A DNA stretch of 64,000 nt from Vulcanimicrobiota bacterium (GTDB taxonomy: Bacteria > Vulcanimicrobiota > Xenobia > Xenobiales > JADMJV01): assembly GCA_019637395.1 (NCBI GenBank), contig JAHBVR010000006.1, forward strand, positions 248,001 through 312,000. The letters run 5' to 3'. Positions 17,819 through 26,283 of the stretch are shown one piece after another (the stretch's first letter is position 1; the number at the start of each line of letters is the position of its first letter). The notes under the pieces are model-generated. The model was not told where the DNA came from. It saw only the letters and a list, made by a program, of their open reading frames with translations, and did no database searches. A program made the translations under genes and the position numbers.

Positions 17819-18633
17819 ACGCTAATCGTTTGACCCAAGAGGTCCACTTTGAGGGGGTCGGCGTCCACAGGGGAGAGAAGTGCCTGGTCAGCCTGGCGCC
17901 CGGTCCAGCCGGTTCCGGCTGCTGGATGCAGCGCGACGGCCAGCGCTGGCGCTGCCTGGCTGACTCGGTGGTGGAAGTGGAGCGTTGCACCGTGCTGGGC
18001 AACGGTCAGACCAGCGTCTCCACCGTGGAGCACCTGTTTGCCGCTCTGTCTTCCGTCGCCGTCTATGATTGCGAAATATCCGTCAAGGGCTCGGAAATTC
18101 CGATTATGGACGGCAGCGCTCTTCCTTTCGTGCAAGGCTTGAAACCTTTCTTAGAACCGGGCCCGGCCATTGAGCCCCTGCGCCTGAGCCAACCCCTCTG
18201 GGTGGGCAATGAACAGAGTCAAGTACTGGCCTTGCCCAGCCCTGTCTGCCGCTTCCATTACGCTCTCTACTATCCCAAGACCCCCATCGGCTACCAGGAA
18301 GCCAGCTACGAGCCTTTAAGTGACTCCTTCGAGCAAAAACTGGCCCCGGCCCGTACTTTTGCTCTGGAGCGCGAAGTGGAATGGCTCAGAGCCCAGGGGT
18401 TAGCTCGCGGAGGCAGCCTGAACAACGCGCTGGTGGTCCTGGCCGATGGGTTCAGCAGCCCGTTGCGCCTGGAGCAGGAGATGGCTCGGCACAAATGTTT
18501 GGATCTGGTGGGGGACCTCTATTTGTTGGGACGCCCCCTGCTGGCGCAGGTCTTTGCCGTCAAGGCGGGCCATCGCTGGCATGTGGAGTTGGCCCGAAAA
18601 ATGCTCAGGGAGTTGGCTGAAAATGCTGGATAG
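17815..18633 (+). CDS. lpxC: UDP-3-O-acyl-N-acetylglucosamine deacetylase
   Basis: Committed zinc-dependent step of lipid A synthesis, in the cytoplasm. Starts at GTG 17815 in a GTGA overlap. 272 aa, near the usual ~300. Motifs: VHFEGVGVHRG (opening strand), SVSTVEHLFAAL (zinc His), GSEIPIMDGSALPFV (family signature), HKCLDLVGDLYLLG (zinc His and Asp) and AVKAGHRWHVELAR (catalytic-side His). fabZ follows with an 11-base overlap, the same order as the lpxC/fabZ pairs and fusions known in other phyla. Confidence 0.93.
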   Translation: MNANRLTQEVHFEGVGVHRGEKCLVSLAPGPAGSGCWMQRDGQRWRCLADSVVEVERCTVLGNGQTSVSTVEHLFAALSSVAVYDCEISVKGSEIPIMDGSALPFVQGLKPFLEPGPAIEPLRLSQPLWVGNEQSQVLALPSPVCRFHYALYYPKTPIGYQEASYEPLSDSFEQKLAPARTFALEREVEWLRAQGLARGGSLNNALVVLADGFSSPLRLEQEMARHKCLDLVGDLYLLGRPLLAQVFAVKAGHRWHVELARKMLRELAENAG

Positions 18634-19081
18634 CAAAGAAATTCGCCGCAGATTGCCACACCGCTACCCGCTGCTGCTGGTGGACCGGGTTACCGAGGCG
18701 ACGGCGGAACGCGTCTTGGGCGAGAAGTACGTGACCGCCAACGAACCCTTCTTTCGCGGGCACTTTCCCAGCGCTCCGGTCATGCCCGGCGTACTCCTGA
18801 TGGAATCCATGTTTCAGTTGCTCTGGCTGCACTGGGGCGGCGAGCACGGCTTTCATTTGTGTGGAGTGAAGCGCTTGAAGCTGCGCCGTTCGGTCGTTCC
18901 CGGCGACGTGTTGGAACTGGAAGCCACTGTGGTGGAAATGAACGAACAACCGTGGCGTTTCAAATGTTACGGCCGAGTGGAAGGCAAAGTGGCGGTGGAA
19001 GGCGAGTTGATTGTGCGCTTGCGGGCGCCCCAGGGGGCACAAGAAAGTTCACTTGAGCAACGGGAGGTTGCCAAGACTTGA
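18623..19081 (+). CDS. fabZ: 3-hydroxyacyl-ACP dehydratase FabZ
   Basis: Dehydrates 3-hydroxyacyl-ACP in fatty acid elongation and so competes with LpxA/LpxD for the same precursor. The ATG at 18623 lies inside the end of lpxC. 152 aa, usual length. IRRRLPHRYPLLLVDRV opens the hotdog fold, and GHFPSAPVMPGVLLMES carries the catalytic His and Glu. The C-terminal tail (about 15 residues after IVRLRAPQ) is longer than usual and not conserved. Confidence 0.93.
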   Translation: MLDSKEIRRRLPHRYPLLLVDRVTEATAERVLGEKYVTANEPFFRGHFPSAPVMPGVLLMESMFQLLWLHWGGEHGFHLCGVKRLKLRRSVVPGDVLELEATVVEMNEQPWRFKCYGRVEGKVAVEGELIVRLRAPQGAQESSLEQREVAKT

Positions 19082-19138
19082 AGAACATTCACGGCGGTCG
19101 TTTCCCCAGAGAACGGGTAGGATACAGCCCTCTGGTGG

Positions 19139-19168
19139 TTGCGTGAGCACATGCACTTGTGATATAAA
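19139..19168 (+). promoter_or_regulatory. Sigma70-type promoter upstream of the oxidoreductase-lpxA-lpxB genes
   Basis: TTGCGT (19139-19144), an 18-base spacer and TATAAA (19163-19168) lie in the 186-base gap after fabZ. A GC-rich hairpin, CAGGCC-AGGGG-GGCCTG, sits just downstream in what would be the leader. This suggests that the second half of the lipid A cluster can be transcribed on its own. Confidence 0.55.
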
Positions 19169-19267
19169 CTCCGGGACTCAGGCCAGGGGGGCCTGGGGCT
19201 TGTCACAGAGCTTGCTCACGACCCGAAGTTGGCTCATCCGGTCCGAGGGGTCGAAGGAGGCGTGGTT

Positions 19268-20239
19268 TTGGAACCAGTCAAAGTTGGTGTAGTCGGAGCT
19301 GGAAATATGGGGGTTCACCACGCCCGTATCTATAATGAACTCCCCCAGACCGAGCTGGTCGGCATCGTCGACATCAGTGAAGTTCGCGGTCGTTTCTGCG
19401 CGGACAAATACCAGACCGAGTACATCAGTAACTATCAAGATTTGATCGGGCGCGTGGATGCCGTCAACATCGTCGTGCCCACCAGCCTCCACTACCCTCT
19501 GGCCATGGAATTCTTGCGCAACAACGTGCACGTGCTGGTCGAGAAACCGATCACCGTCGACCTGATTCAGGCCAAGCGCCTGGTCGACTACTCCAAGAAA
19601 GCCAATTGCATCCTTCAGGTCGGCCACTTAGAGCGTTTCAACCCGGCTGTGCGCAAACTGCGCGAAGTGGTGGGGCAGCCGGTTTACATCGAGACCAAGC
19701 GACTGTCGTTCCCGACTAACAGAAATCTTGATGTCGGTGTGATTTGGGATCTGATGATCCATGATATCGACATCCTCATCAATCTGGTCAATTCGCCCGT
19801 GGTGGATATTCACGCCATGGGCGTTTCCGTCTACTCGGACTTTGAAGACGTGGCCCAGGTGCAATTGATGTTCAAGAATGGCTGCATGGCCAATCTGGTG
19901 GCCAGTCGCATCAGCGGAGAAAAACTGCGCCAGTTGAAAGCGACCGAGGATAGCGGCCGCACTCTTTGTCTGGACTTCATTGACCAAACTCTGGTGGCCA
20001 TGCATCCGCCGCGAGGGGGACGAGTCATCTCGCCCGAAGTGTTCGACCTCGAAAAGGATGAGCCACTGCGCCTGGAACTCTCGCATTTTGCGGACTGCGT
20101 GGCCATGCATAGGACTCCGCTGGTGTCGGGGGAAGACGGCAAGCGAGCCCTGGAATTGGCCATGCAGGTTTTAGCTCGCATGAAATTGGTGAAGTCCAAG
20201 GCACCGCAAGGTAAAGCTTTGATCGCTCTGGCTGGTTAG
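19268..20239 (+). CDS. Gfo/Idh/MocA-family NAD(P)-dependent oxidoreductase
   Basis: I choose TTG 19268 because GAAGGAGG ends 7 bases upstream and it places the Rossmann strand right at the N-terminus (VKVGVVGAGNMGVHHARIY). 323 aa. EKPIT (conserved Lys-Pro of the family) and the GHLERFNP segment are present. The second domain has WDLMIHDIDILINL with the usual catalytic-region His/Asp. Members oxidise a sugar hydroxyl. Because it sits directly before lpxA, it may be a GnnA-like enzyme acting on UDP-GlcNAc to make 3-amino lipid A, but no GnnB aminotransferase is adjacent, so this stays open. Confidence 0.85.
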   Translation: MEPVKVGVVGAGNMGVHHARIYNELPQTELVGIVDISEVRGRFCADKYQTEYISNYQDLIGRVDAVNIVVPTSLHYPLAMEFLRNNVHVLVEKPITVDLIQAKRLVDYSKKANCILQVGHLERFNPAVRKLREVVGQPVYIETKRLSFPTNRNLDVGVIWDLMIHDIDILINLVNSPVVDIHAMGVSVYSDFEDVAQVQLMFKNGCMANLVASRISGEKLRQLKATEDSGRTLCLDFIDQTLVAMHPPRGGRVISPEVFDLEKDEPLRLELSHFADCVAMHRTPLVSGEDGKRALELAMQVLARMKLVKSKAPQGKALIALAG

Positions 20240-20271
20240 CCAGACAAGTAGGAATGGGAGAGTAAGAGGCG

Positions 20272-21108
20272 ATGGCAAAGGTTCACCCCACAGCGATCGT
20301 AGACGCCGGGGCTGAGTTAGCCGACGGGGTCACCGTTGGTCCTTTTTGTATCGTCGGACCGGGTGTTCGCCTGGGCGCCCGCACCAAGCTTCATTCCTCA
20401 GTCGTCATCGAGCAGACCACCATGGGCGAAGACAATGAAGTCTGGCCCGGCGCCATCATCGGCGTGGCTCCTCAGGACCTGCGCTACAACGGTGAAAAGT
20501 CCAGTGTGGTGATCGGACGCGGCAACGTTATTCGCGAATATGTCACCATCCACCGCGCCGTCAACGAAGGCTCGGTAACCCAGATCGGCAACGATAACCT
20601 GATCATGGCCTACGCCCACGTAGCCCACAACTGCTTGCTGGGGAATCAGATCGTCATCTCCAACACGGTCGGCCTGTGCGGCCATGTCGAGATCGAGGAC
20701 CAGGCCGTCCTGGGCGGCATGTGCGGCATTCACCAATTCGTGCGTATCGGCCGCCTGGCCATGATCGGCGGCATGGCCAAAGTGACTCAGGATGTGCCTC
20801 CCTTCGGCATGGTCGACGGACTGCCGGCTCGCCTGTTTGGCATGAACATTCGCGGCATGCAGCGCCGTGGCATCAGCAAAGAATCCCGCCAGGCTCTCAA
20901 GCACTGCTACCGCATGATCTTGCGTTCCGGCCTCAACCTCGGTCAGGCCCTGGAGGCCATTCGCCGCACCGTCGAGCCCTGCCAGGAGACCAATCACTTG
21001 CTGAGCTTCTTTGAATCCCCCTCGCGCATGGGATTTTGCGTGCGCGGTAGCGATGCGCGCCGCAACACCAATCAACCGGTCGAGGAAGTCGAGCTGGCCG
21101 GCTGCTAA
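20272..21108 (+). CDS. lpxA: Acyl-ACP--UDP-N-acetylglucosamine O-acyltransferase
   Basis: First enzyme of lipid A synthesis. 278 aa with the expected order: hexapeptide-repeat beta-helix (VHPTAIVDAGAELADGV onward), GVAPQDLRYNGEKSSVVIG, REYVTIHRAVNEGS, AYAHVAHNCLLGNQIVISN (catalytic His in AHVAHNC) and GGMCGIHQFVRIGRLAMIGG. A C-terminal helical domain (RGISKESRQALKHCYR) follows. It ends about 15-20 residues longer than E. coli LpxA. GAGAGTAAGAGG lies just before the ATG. The next gene overlaps or abuts its end. Confidence 0.95.
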   Translation: MAKVHPTAIVDAGAELADGVTVGPFCIVGPGVRLGARTKLHSSVVIEQTTMGEDNEVWPGAIIGVAPQDLRYNGEKSSVVIGRGNVIREYVTIHRAVNEGSVTQIGNDNLIMAYAHVAHNCLLGNQIVISNTVGLCGHVEIEDQAVLGGMCGIHQFVRIGRLAMIGGMAKVTQDVPPFGMVDGLPARLFGMNIRGMQRRGISKESRQALKHCYRMILRSGLNLGQALEAIRRTVEPCQETNHLLSFFESPSRMGFCVRGSDARRNTNQPVEEVELAGC

Positions 21109-22268
21109 AACTAGCGATCCTTTCGGCCGACCCCTCCGGCGACTTGCAGGCGGCCGCCCTGGTGGACAAACTCAAGCAACGGCATCCCGAATGGCACTTC
21201 GTTGGCGTGGGGGGCCAGCACTCGCGGCGCGCGGGCGTTACGCTCTGGGCGGATTCTTCTCTCTGGAGCATTGTAGGCGTCACCGAAGCACTGACCCGCC
21301 TGCCCCGCTTTCTCCTGGACTACTGGAAGATACGCACGGCTCTGTTGCGGGCGCGGCCCGCTCTGACCGTCATGATCGACTCTCCAGCCGTGCACATGCG
21401 TCTGGCCGGGGTGGCCCAGAAAGCCGGCTTGCGCTGCCTTTACTACTTTCCGCCTTCGGGCTGGAGCACCAATCCCAAACGTCTGCGCAGCATCCATGCA
21501 CGCGCCGAGGCCCTGATTCCCGCCTTCGCCTACTCGGCTGAACAATATCGCCAGAATGGCCTCCCGGTGGCCCATTTTGGCCACCCGCTGGTAGACCTGT
21601 GCCCCCCCATCCAGCGGCAGGTCGCCCTGGAACGCCTGGACCTACCCGAAGGGCGCTACGCCGCTCTGATGCCCGGCAGCCGCACCCAGGAAATTCGCCT
21701 TTTGTTACCGATTTTTCTAGAAACGGCCCGGCGCTTCCCGGGCTGGACCTGGCTGCTGCCCACCGCCAATCCCCAGCTTGATCAGCGCGTGCGTCGCGCC
21801 CTGTCCAGGGTGGCCAAGCCGGAGTGGCTGCATATCGTGCCCGGCCGTTCTCGTGAGGTAATGTCGGTGTGCCGGGCCGGCCTGCTGGCCTCCGGCTCGG
21901 CCACTTTGGAAGCCTGCCTGCTGGATATGCCGCACCTGATCTGCTACCAGCTCAACCCGGTGGACTGGCAGATCGCCAAGATTCTAAATTTTTTGGGTCT
22001 CTTCGATGTCCCCATGTTTGGCCTGCCTAACCTGGTCATGCAGGCGAAAGTAGTCCCGGAATACTTGCAGCACGAAGTCAATCCAGCCAATCTGACGCTG
22101 GCGCTCGCTCCTTTGCTCGAGGATGGTCCGGCTCGCCAACTGGCCCAAGAGCGGTTGGGACGGGTGCGCGAGCGCCTGGGACCACCGGGTGCGGTCGAGC
22201 GTATCGCTGATTTTGTGGAGAAAATGGCTCTGGGAAAAAGCCGAGACGAGGCTCTCCGTGAGCTTTGA
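21102..22268 (+). CDS. lpxB: Lipid-A-disaccharide synthase
   Basis: Glycosyltransferase (GT19) joining UDP-diacyl-glucosamine and lipid X. The conserved N-terminal strand and GxPSGD-type motif (LAILSADPSGDLQAA) is encoded from about 21108, yet no ATG, GTG or TTG precedes it in frame before the lpxA stop. The first TTG, at 21144, would cut through the motif. I therefore place the start at CTG 21102; this is an inference. The rest is typical: YYFPPSGWST near the acceptor site, GHPLVD, LMPGSRTQEIRLLLPIF and SGSATLEACLLDMPHLICYQ. Confidence 0.85.
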   Translation: MLKLAILSADPSGDLQAAALVDKLKQRHPEWHFVGVGGQHSRRAGVTLWADSSLWSIVGVTEALTRLPRFLLDYWKIRTALLRARPALTVMIDSPAVHMRLAGVAQKAGLRCLYYFPPSGWSTNPKRLRSIHARAEALIPAFAYSAEQYRQNGLPVAHFGHPLVDLCPPIQRQVALERLDLPEGRYAALMPGSRTQEIRLLLPIFLETARRFPGWTWLLPTANPQLDQRVRRALSRVAKPEWLHIVPGRSREVMSVCRAGLLASGSATLEACLLDMPHLICYQLNPVDWQIAKILNFLGLFDVPMFGLPNLVMQAKVVPEYLQHEVNPANLTLALAPLLEDGPARQLAQERLGRVRERLGPPGAVERIADFVEKMALGKSRDEALREL

Positions 22269-23403
22269 TCTGTGGATCACCAGTAACTCTCCCGGGGAGG
22301 TGAGCGCCTGGGTAGGCGGAGTGACTCCCAAATTGGCCCGGCTCCGTCCCGATTGGCGTGTGCGTCTGGCCCTGGTTCCCTGCCCTTACGCCAGCGGAGC
22401 CGAAAAGCGCGTGGCTCAGCAGTTGGAGGGAGTGCACGAAGTGCTCTCGCCCTGGGAAACGACACGTTGGTACTTGGGACTGGGGAAACTGGGCTGGCCG
22501 CGGGCCGAGCGCGGCCTGGTGATGTTCCTGGGTGGCGATCCCTGGCATGCCCTGCTGCTCAAAAGAAAATTGGGCTATCCGGTGGCCGGTTACTTCGAGC
22601 GGCCCAATGGGTGGAGTCGATTCTTCGACTTTCCCATCTACGCTCACGCAGGCGATCCGCGCGTGGGCAACTTGATGGTCGATCGGGTCGCGCCGGGTCT
22701 ACCCCTGCCCCGGCCGGTGCTGGGCCTGTTTCCCGGGTCCAGGCCCTGGCAGTTGCGACTCACGCTGGGACGCTATCTACTGGTCGCCCAGGAACTGAGC
22801 CGCCGCTGCCCTCAGCTGGACTTCATGCTGGTGCAGTCTCCTTTTGTTCAGGACGCGGACCTGCGTAAAGCCCTCGAGCAGCCCTTCCACCTGGGCCTGC
22901 CCTCGGCCCGGGCCCGCGTCGAGGCGAATCGACTGGTTTTAGAGGGGGGGCTGGAAATCCCCAAGCGGGTGGGCGGTGGGGCCATGAACGACCTGAGCCT
23001 GGCCATGACCGTGCCCGGCACCAACACCGCCGAACTGGCCTGCGCCGGGATTCCTTTTGTGGTCACGTTGCATCCGCTGGCTTTTCTAGGAGGCGGCGGC
23101 TTAGCGGGCATCATTGAAAGACTCCCGCTCCCCTCGGCCTGGAAGATCCCCCTGCGACGCCGCAAATTGCGCCGCCTGCGCTTCACCGCCCTGCCGAATC
23201 AACTGGCCGGCGAGGCCATCGCTCCGGAAGTGATCGTACACTCTTCCCTGGATCCGCTGGTCGAACAGGTGCAGCGCTGGGTCGAGGATCCCGAAGACGT
23301 TGCGCGAATCCGCCAGCAGCTTCAGGCAGTGATGGGCCAACCCGGCGCCACCACCCGCCTGGCCGAGTGGATCATAGGAATTGGTGATGCAGCGGATCGG
23401 TGA
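22258..23403 (+). CDS. LpxB-like glycosyltransferase paralogue
   Basis: Starts at GTG 22258 (VSFDLWITSNSPGEVSAWVGG), overlapping lpxB by 11 bases. 381 aa. SPGEVSAW replaces the SGD motif, LGLFPGSRPWQLRLTLG matches the UDP-sugar site, and TVPGTNTAELACAGIPFVV matches the SGSATLE region with changes. It is thus related to lipid-A-disaccharide synthase but probably acts on another substrate. The product and acceptor cannot be deduced. Confidence 0.8.
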   Translation: MSFDLWITSNSPGEVSAWVGGVTPKLARLRPDWRVRLALVPCPYASGAEKRVAQQLEGVHEVLSPWETTRWYLGLGKLGWPRAERGLVMFLGGDPWHALLLKRKLGYPVAGYFERPNGWSRFFDFPIYAHAGDPRVGNLMVDRVAPGLPLPRPVLGLFPGSRPWQLRLTLGRYLLVAQELSRRCPQLDFMLVQSPFVQDADLRKALEQPFHLGLPSARARVEANRLVLEGGLEIPKRVGGGAMNDLSLAMTVPGTNTAELACAGIPFVVTLHPLAFLGGGGLAGIIERLPLPSAWKIPLRRRKLRRLRFTALPNQLAGEAIAPEVIVHSSLDPLVEQVQRWVEDPEDVARIRQQLQAVMGQPGATTRLAEWIIGIGDAADR

Positions 23404-23965
23404 CTTTCTTTTTCGTCAGCGCGGCCTTTTAGTTGCCTTGCTGGCCTTGTACGGGTTATTCCACGCCCGACCCACCGCCGTAGGGCTCTGTCACGGCCTG
23501 AGCTGGGCCCTGCTGGGGGAGGCTCTGCGCCTGTGGGCCATCGGTTACAGCGGTGAACCCACTCGCGGCCAGGTGCTCGAGGCTCCCCAGCTGGTCACGG
23601 CAGGCCCCTACGCCTATCTGCGAAATCCCTTATACGTAGGCAACCTGCTCAACAGTCTGGGAGTCCTGACGGCCTCCTTTTTTCCCTGGGACATCCCGCG
23701 GATTTTGGTCCTCTGGCTGAGCGTGGTCTGTCTCTACCTGTTTCTCGGCAGTCACGAGGAGAAGTTTCTCGGTCGCCTTTTTGGCGCAGAATATGAGGAC
23801 TATCGGCGGCAAGTGCCGGCCTGGTGGCCGACACGCCAGGGTTATCCCAGGCCCAACGGGCAGTTCTGTCCCAGACGCTCGCTGCGTTTCGAACGCACCA
23901 GTCTGGTCTGGTGGTGCCTGATCTGGCTGGTGCTGGGAGTGAAGGGTTGGTTTTATGGGTCGTAA
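23387..23965 (+). CDS. Isoprenylcysteine/phospholipid methyltransferase-family membrane protein
   Basis: About 192 aa with several hydrophobic segments. The C-terminal half holds the family signature: GPYAYLRNPLYVGNLLNSLG (the PxRNPxYxG SAM-binding block), then HEEKFLGRLFGAEYEDYRRQVPAWWP, with the conserved EE and YxxY. Such proteins methylate isoprenyl-cysteine, phospholipids or other lipid head groups; the substrate is unknown. Overlaps the gene before by 17 bases and the one after by 11 bases. Confidence 0.8.
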   Translation: MQRIGDFLFRQRGLLVALLALYGLFHARPTAVGLCHGLSWALLGEALRLWAIGYSGEPTRGQVLEAPQLVTAGPYAYLRNPLYVGNLLNSLGVLTASFFPWDIPRILVLWLSVVCLYLFLGSHEEKFLGRLFGAEYEDYRRQVPAWWPTRQGYPRPNGQFCPRRSLRFERTSLVWWCLIWLVLGVKGWFYGS

Positions 23966-24428
23966 GAAAAAAAGTGGAAGTGAGCAGCCGACGGCCAGGG
24001 TGGCTCCCGGCAAGAAGGGGGCCCCTCCTTCGGCTTCCCAGTCGGCCGAGAAAAAAGTCGGGGCTTCGCCGCAGATCATTCTGGCCATGGGAGTGGCCGG
24101 TGCCCTGCTCGGATTTCTTTCCGGCTTGAACCTGTGGCCCCCGATACCCCAGAACTTGAATTCTCTGATCGCCAGCTCGGGCTGGCTGGCCGGCGTGCTG
24201 GGACAGCAGCATCTGGATTATCATCACGCTGTCGAAGGGTTATTTCTCGGCCTTTCCGTCGGATTGGGCAGCGCCTACAGTTTCAATCTGCCCATGCGCA
24301 AGATGGTCATGACCTGGCTGCTGGCCGGTGGCGGCCTGCTGGCCGGCGCCCTGATCATCAAGAGCGCCCCGGCCGCGGCACTGGGTTGGGTCATTGGCCT
24401 GGTCGCGGCCCAAGCCACCCCCGCCTAG
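23955..24428 (+). CDS. Small membrane protein of unknown function
   Basis: 157 aa: a Lys/Ser/Pro-rich cytoplasmic-looking N-terminus (about 40 residues) followed by three to four hydrophobic helices (IILAMGVAGALLGFLSGL; VEGLFLGLSVGLGSAYSF; MTWLLAGGGLLAGALII; ALGWVIGLVAA). No recognised motif. It overlaps the methyltransferase gene, so it likely acts with it in the envelope. Confidence 0.65.
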   Translation: MGRKKKSGSEQPTARVAPGKKGAPPSASQSAEKKVGASPQIILAMGVAGALLGFLSGLNLWPPIPQNLNSLIASSGWLAGVLGQQHLDYHHAVEGLFLGLSVGLGSAYSFNLPMRKMVMTWLLAGGGLLAGALIIKSAPAAALGWVIGLVAAQATPA

Positions 24429-24430
24429 TC

Positions 24431-25132
24431 TTGCACATCCTCTACACCAACGACCTGCATAACCAGGTAGCGCCCTTGTCACGAATCGGCGAGCTGAAGC
24501 GGCCAGACTCTTTGCTGCTGGACGGCGGTGACGCCATCGCGGGTTCAAACACGGCCTTTCGTTGGGAAGAACCCATCCTTCACTGGATGCGCCGGCTCGG
24601 TTACGCTGCCATGGCCATGGGCAATCGCGAATTTCATTACTGGCGCTGGGTGCATCGCTGGCGCGAGCAGGAGCGCGAGTTCCCTCTACTGGCCTGCAAT
24701 CTCGAAGATCTGCGCGATCATCGCACCTGTTTTCGCCCCTGGGTGAGCGTGGAACGCGGCGGAGTGCGGCTGGCGCTGCTCGGCACCACCCCGGTGCAGT
24801 ATCCATCAGGCTCCTTTTGGGAACGTCAGACCGGCTTTCGTTTTCTGGACCCTTTTCAGTGCCTGCCTCCCCTGGTGGAGGAGCTCAAAGCCCGGCACGA
24901 CGGGGTCTTTCTGCTGTCCCATGGAGGGCTGGAACACGACTTAAAGCTGGCCGACCGCGGCCTGGCCGTCGATCTGATTCTGAGCGCTCACAGCCACGAC
25001 CTGACCCCGGAGCCGGTCTGCCGAGGCGCCACCACCATTGTGCAGACAGGCAGCCACGGACGCTACCTGGCTGAAATGGAATGGGAGCCCGGGCGCGCGC
25101 GCCCGGGCTGGACGCTGCACGCCACCGCGTGA
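24431..25132 (+). CDS. Metallophosphoesterase (5'-nucleotidase/UshA N-terminal-like)
   Basis: Start at TTG 24431 (LHILYTNDLHNQVAPL), two bases after the previous stop. 233 aa with the calcineurin-like order: YTNDLHNQ (D, H), LLDGGDAIAGS (GD), AMAMGNREFHY (GN-E), LLSHGGLEHD (H) and LSAHSHD (HxH). The C-terminal substrate domain of UshA is absent and there is no signal peptide, so it may be a cytoplasmic nucleotide or UDP-sugar phosphatase. Located among lipid A genes. Confidence 0.8.
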   Translation: MHILYTNDLHNQVAPLSRIGELKRPDSLLLDGGDAIAGSNTAFRWEEPILHWMRRLGYAAMAMGNREFHYWRWVHRWREQEREFPLLACNLEDLRDHRTCFRPWVSVERGGVRLALLGTTPVQYPSGSFWERQTGFRFLDPFQCLPPLVEELKARHDGVFLLSHGGLEHDLKLADRGLAVDLILSAHSHDLTPEPVCRGATTIVQTGSHGRYLAEMEWEPGRARPGWTLHATA

Positions 25133-26283
25133 ACCTGCTCGTTCTTTCCAACGGGGCCGGAGAAGACGCCATCGCGGCAGCCATTCTCGAACACTTACCC
25201 CAACACACCGAGGTGGTGGTGTTCCCCCTGATCGGAGCGGGCTCGGCCTATGGTTCGCGCTGGCGCCGGCTGGGAGACGGCTCGGCCCCGCCCAGCCAGG
25301 GTCTTTCCAACCAATCCTGGCGCCTGTGGTGGCGCGACCTGCGCCATGGATTGCTGGGGCGCGTCTGGAGACAGTGGGGGCTGCTGAGGGGCTACCGGGG
25401 CTGGGCCGTGCTGGCCGTGGGCGACCTGGTGCCCTGCGCTCTGGCCGCCCTGGCCGGCCTGCGGCCCATCTACTTTGTGGGCACGGCTAAATCCGTCTAC
25501 CACCACGCCTACTCCTGGCCCGAGCGACTGCTCCTGAAGAAATGGGTGAACCGGGCGCTGGTGCGCGACCAGCCCACCGCCGACTTTTTGACCATGCACG
25601 GAATGCGGGCCGGCTACCTGGGCAACGCTATGCTGGACGAGACCGTGCCCTCCGGGTTGGATCTGGGATTTCACAAGGCACTGGCCTTGTTTCCCGGCAG
25701 TCGCTCAGAAGCCCCCCGGGAATTGCCCCGGCAGCTGCGCATCTGGCGGCGCCTGCAGGCCGACTTTCCCTGCCCGGCGGCGGTAGCGGTGGCTCCGGGG
25801 ATGGATTTACAGAGTCTGGTTCCTGAGGGATATGAATTGCGCCGCACCGGTCTGCAGCGCGGAGTGGTAGGCTGGTTGCAGGGGGCTTCCTGTGTTCCGG
25901 GGGGGGCTTACGCGCCCCCCCCCGCCCCCCCCACTTCTGTGGCGCTGGTGCAAGGCGCTCTGGGCGACCTGCTGGCCCACTCCTGGGTCGCTCTGGGCCA
26001 GGCGGGCACGGCCCACGAGCAGGCGGCGGGGGCCGGTGTGCCGGTGGTCACGCTGCATCCCGATTCTCAGGGCAAGCTGGGCTGGTATCGCGGACGCCAG
26101 AAAGGCCTTTTAGGCGAGGCTCTGCTGGTGGTTCCCGAGGATGAGGAAGTGGCCGCCCGGACTCTGGCCCGGCTGGCACTGGATGCGGACGAACGAGCGC
26201 GGCGCGCGGCCATTGGACGGGAACGCATGGGCGAACCCGGCGGAGCGGCTCGCATGGCCGCCTGGCTGGCAAACCAACTGTGA
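25129..26283 (+). CDS. Lipid-A-disaccharide synthase-related protein
   Basis: Starts at GTG 25129 in a GTGA overlap. 384 aa. VNLLVLSNGAGEDAIAAAIL is the opening typical of the LpxB-related family known from Cyanobacteria. LALFPGSRSEAPRELPRQL is the nucleotide-sugar site, and LGQAGTAHEQAAGAGVPVVTLHP parallels the SGSATLE block. It contains an unusual insert of small residues and prolines (about residues 257-272) encoded by long G and C homopolymers at 25899-25932. Role unknown; probably a glycosyltransferase. Confidence 0.8.
   Translation: MNLLVLSNGAGEDAIAAAILEHLPQHTEVVVFPLIGAGSAYGSRWRRLGDGSAPPSQGLSNQSWRLWWRDLRHGLLGRVWRQWGLLRGYRGWAVLAVGDLVPCALAALAGLRPIYFVGTAKSVYHHAYSWPERLLLKKWVNRALVRDQPTADFLTMHGMRAGYLGNAMLDETVPSGLDLGFHKALALFPGSRSEAPRELPRQLRIWRRLQADFPCPAAVAVAPGMDLQSLVPEGYELRRTGLQRGVVGWLQGASCVPGGAYAPPPAPPTSVALVQGALGDLLAHSWVALGQAGTAHEQAAGAGVPVVTLHPDSQGKLGWYRGRQKGLLGEALLVVPEDEEVAARTLARLALDADERARRAAIGRERMGEPGGAARMAAWLANQL
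25899..25932. repeat. G8 / C9 / C8 homopolymer tracts inside a coding gene
   Basis: A run of 8 G (25899-25906), then 9 C (25915-25923) and 8 C (25925-25932) within 34 bases; the G and C runs can also pair as a hairpin. In the frame used here they encode Gly-Gly and Pro-rich residues. Such tracts slip during replication and could switch the gene on and off; they are also a common site of sequencing error. Confidence 0.7.
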
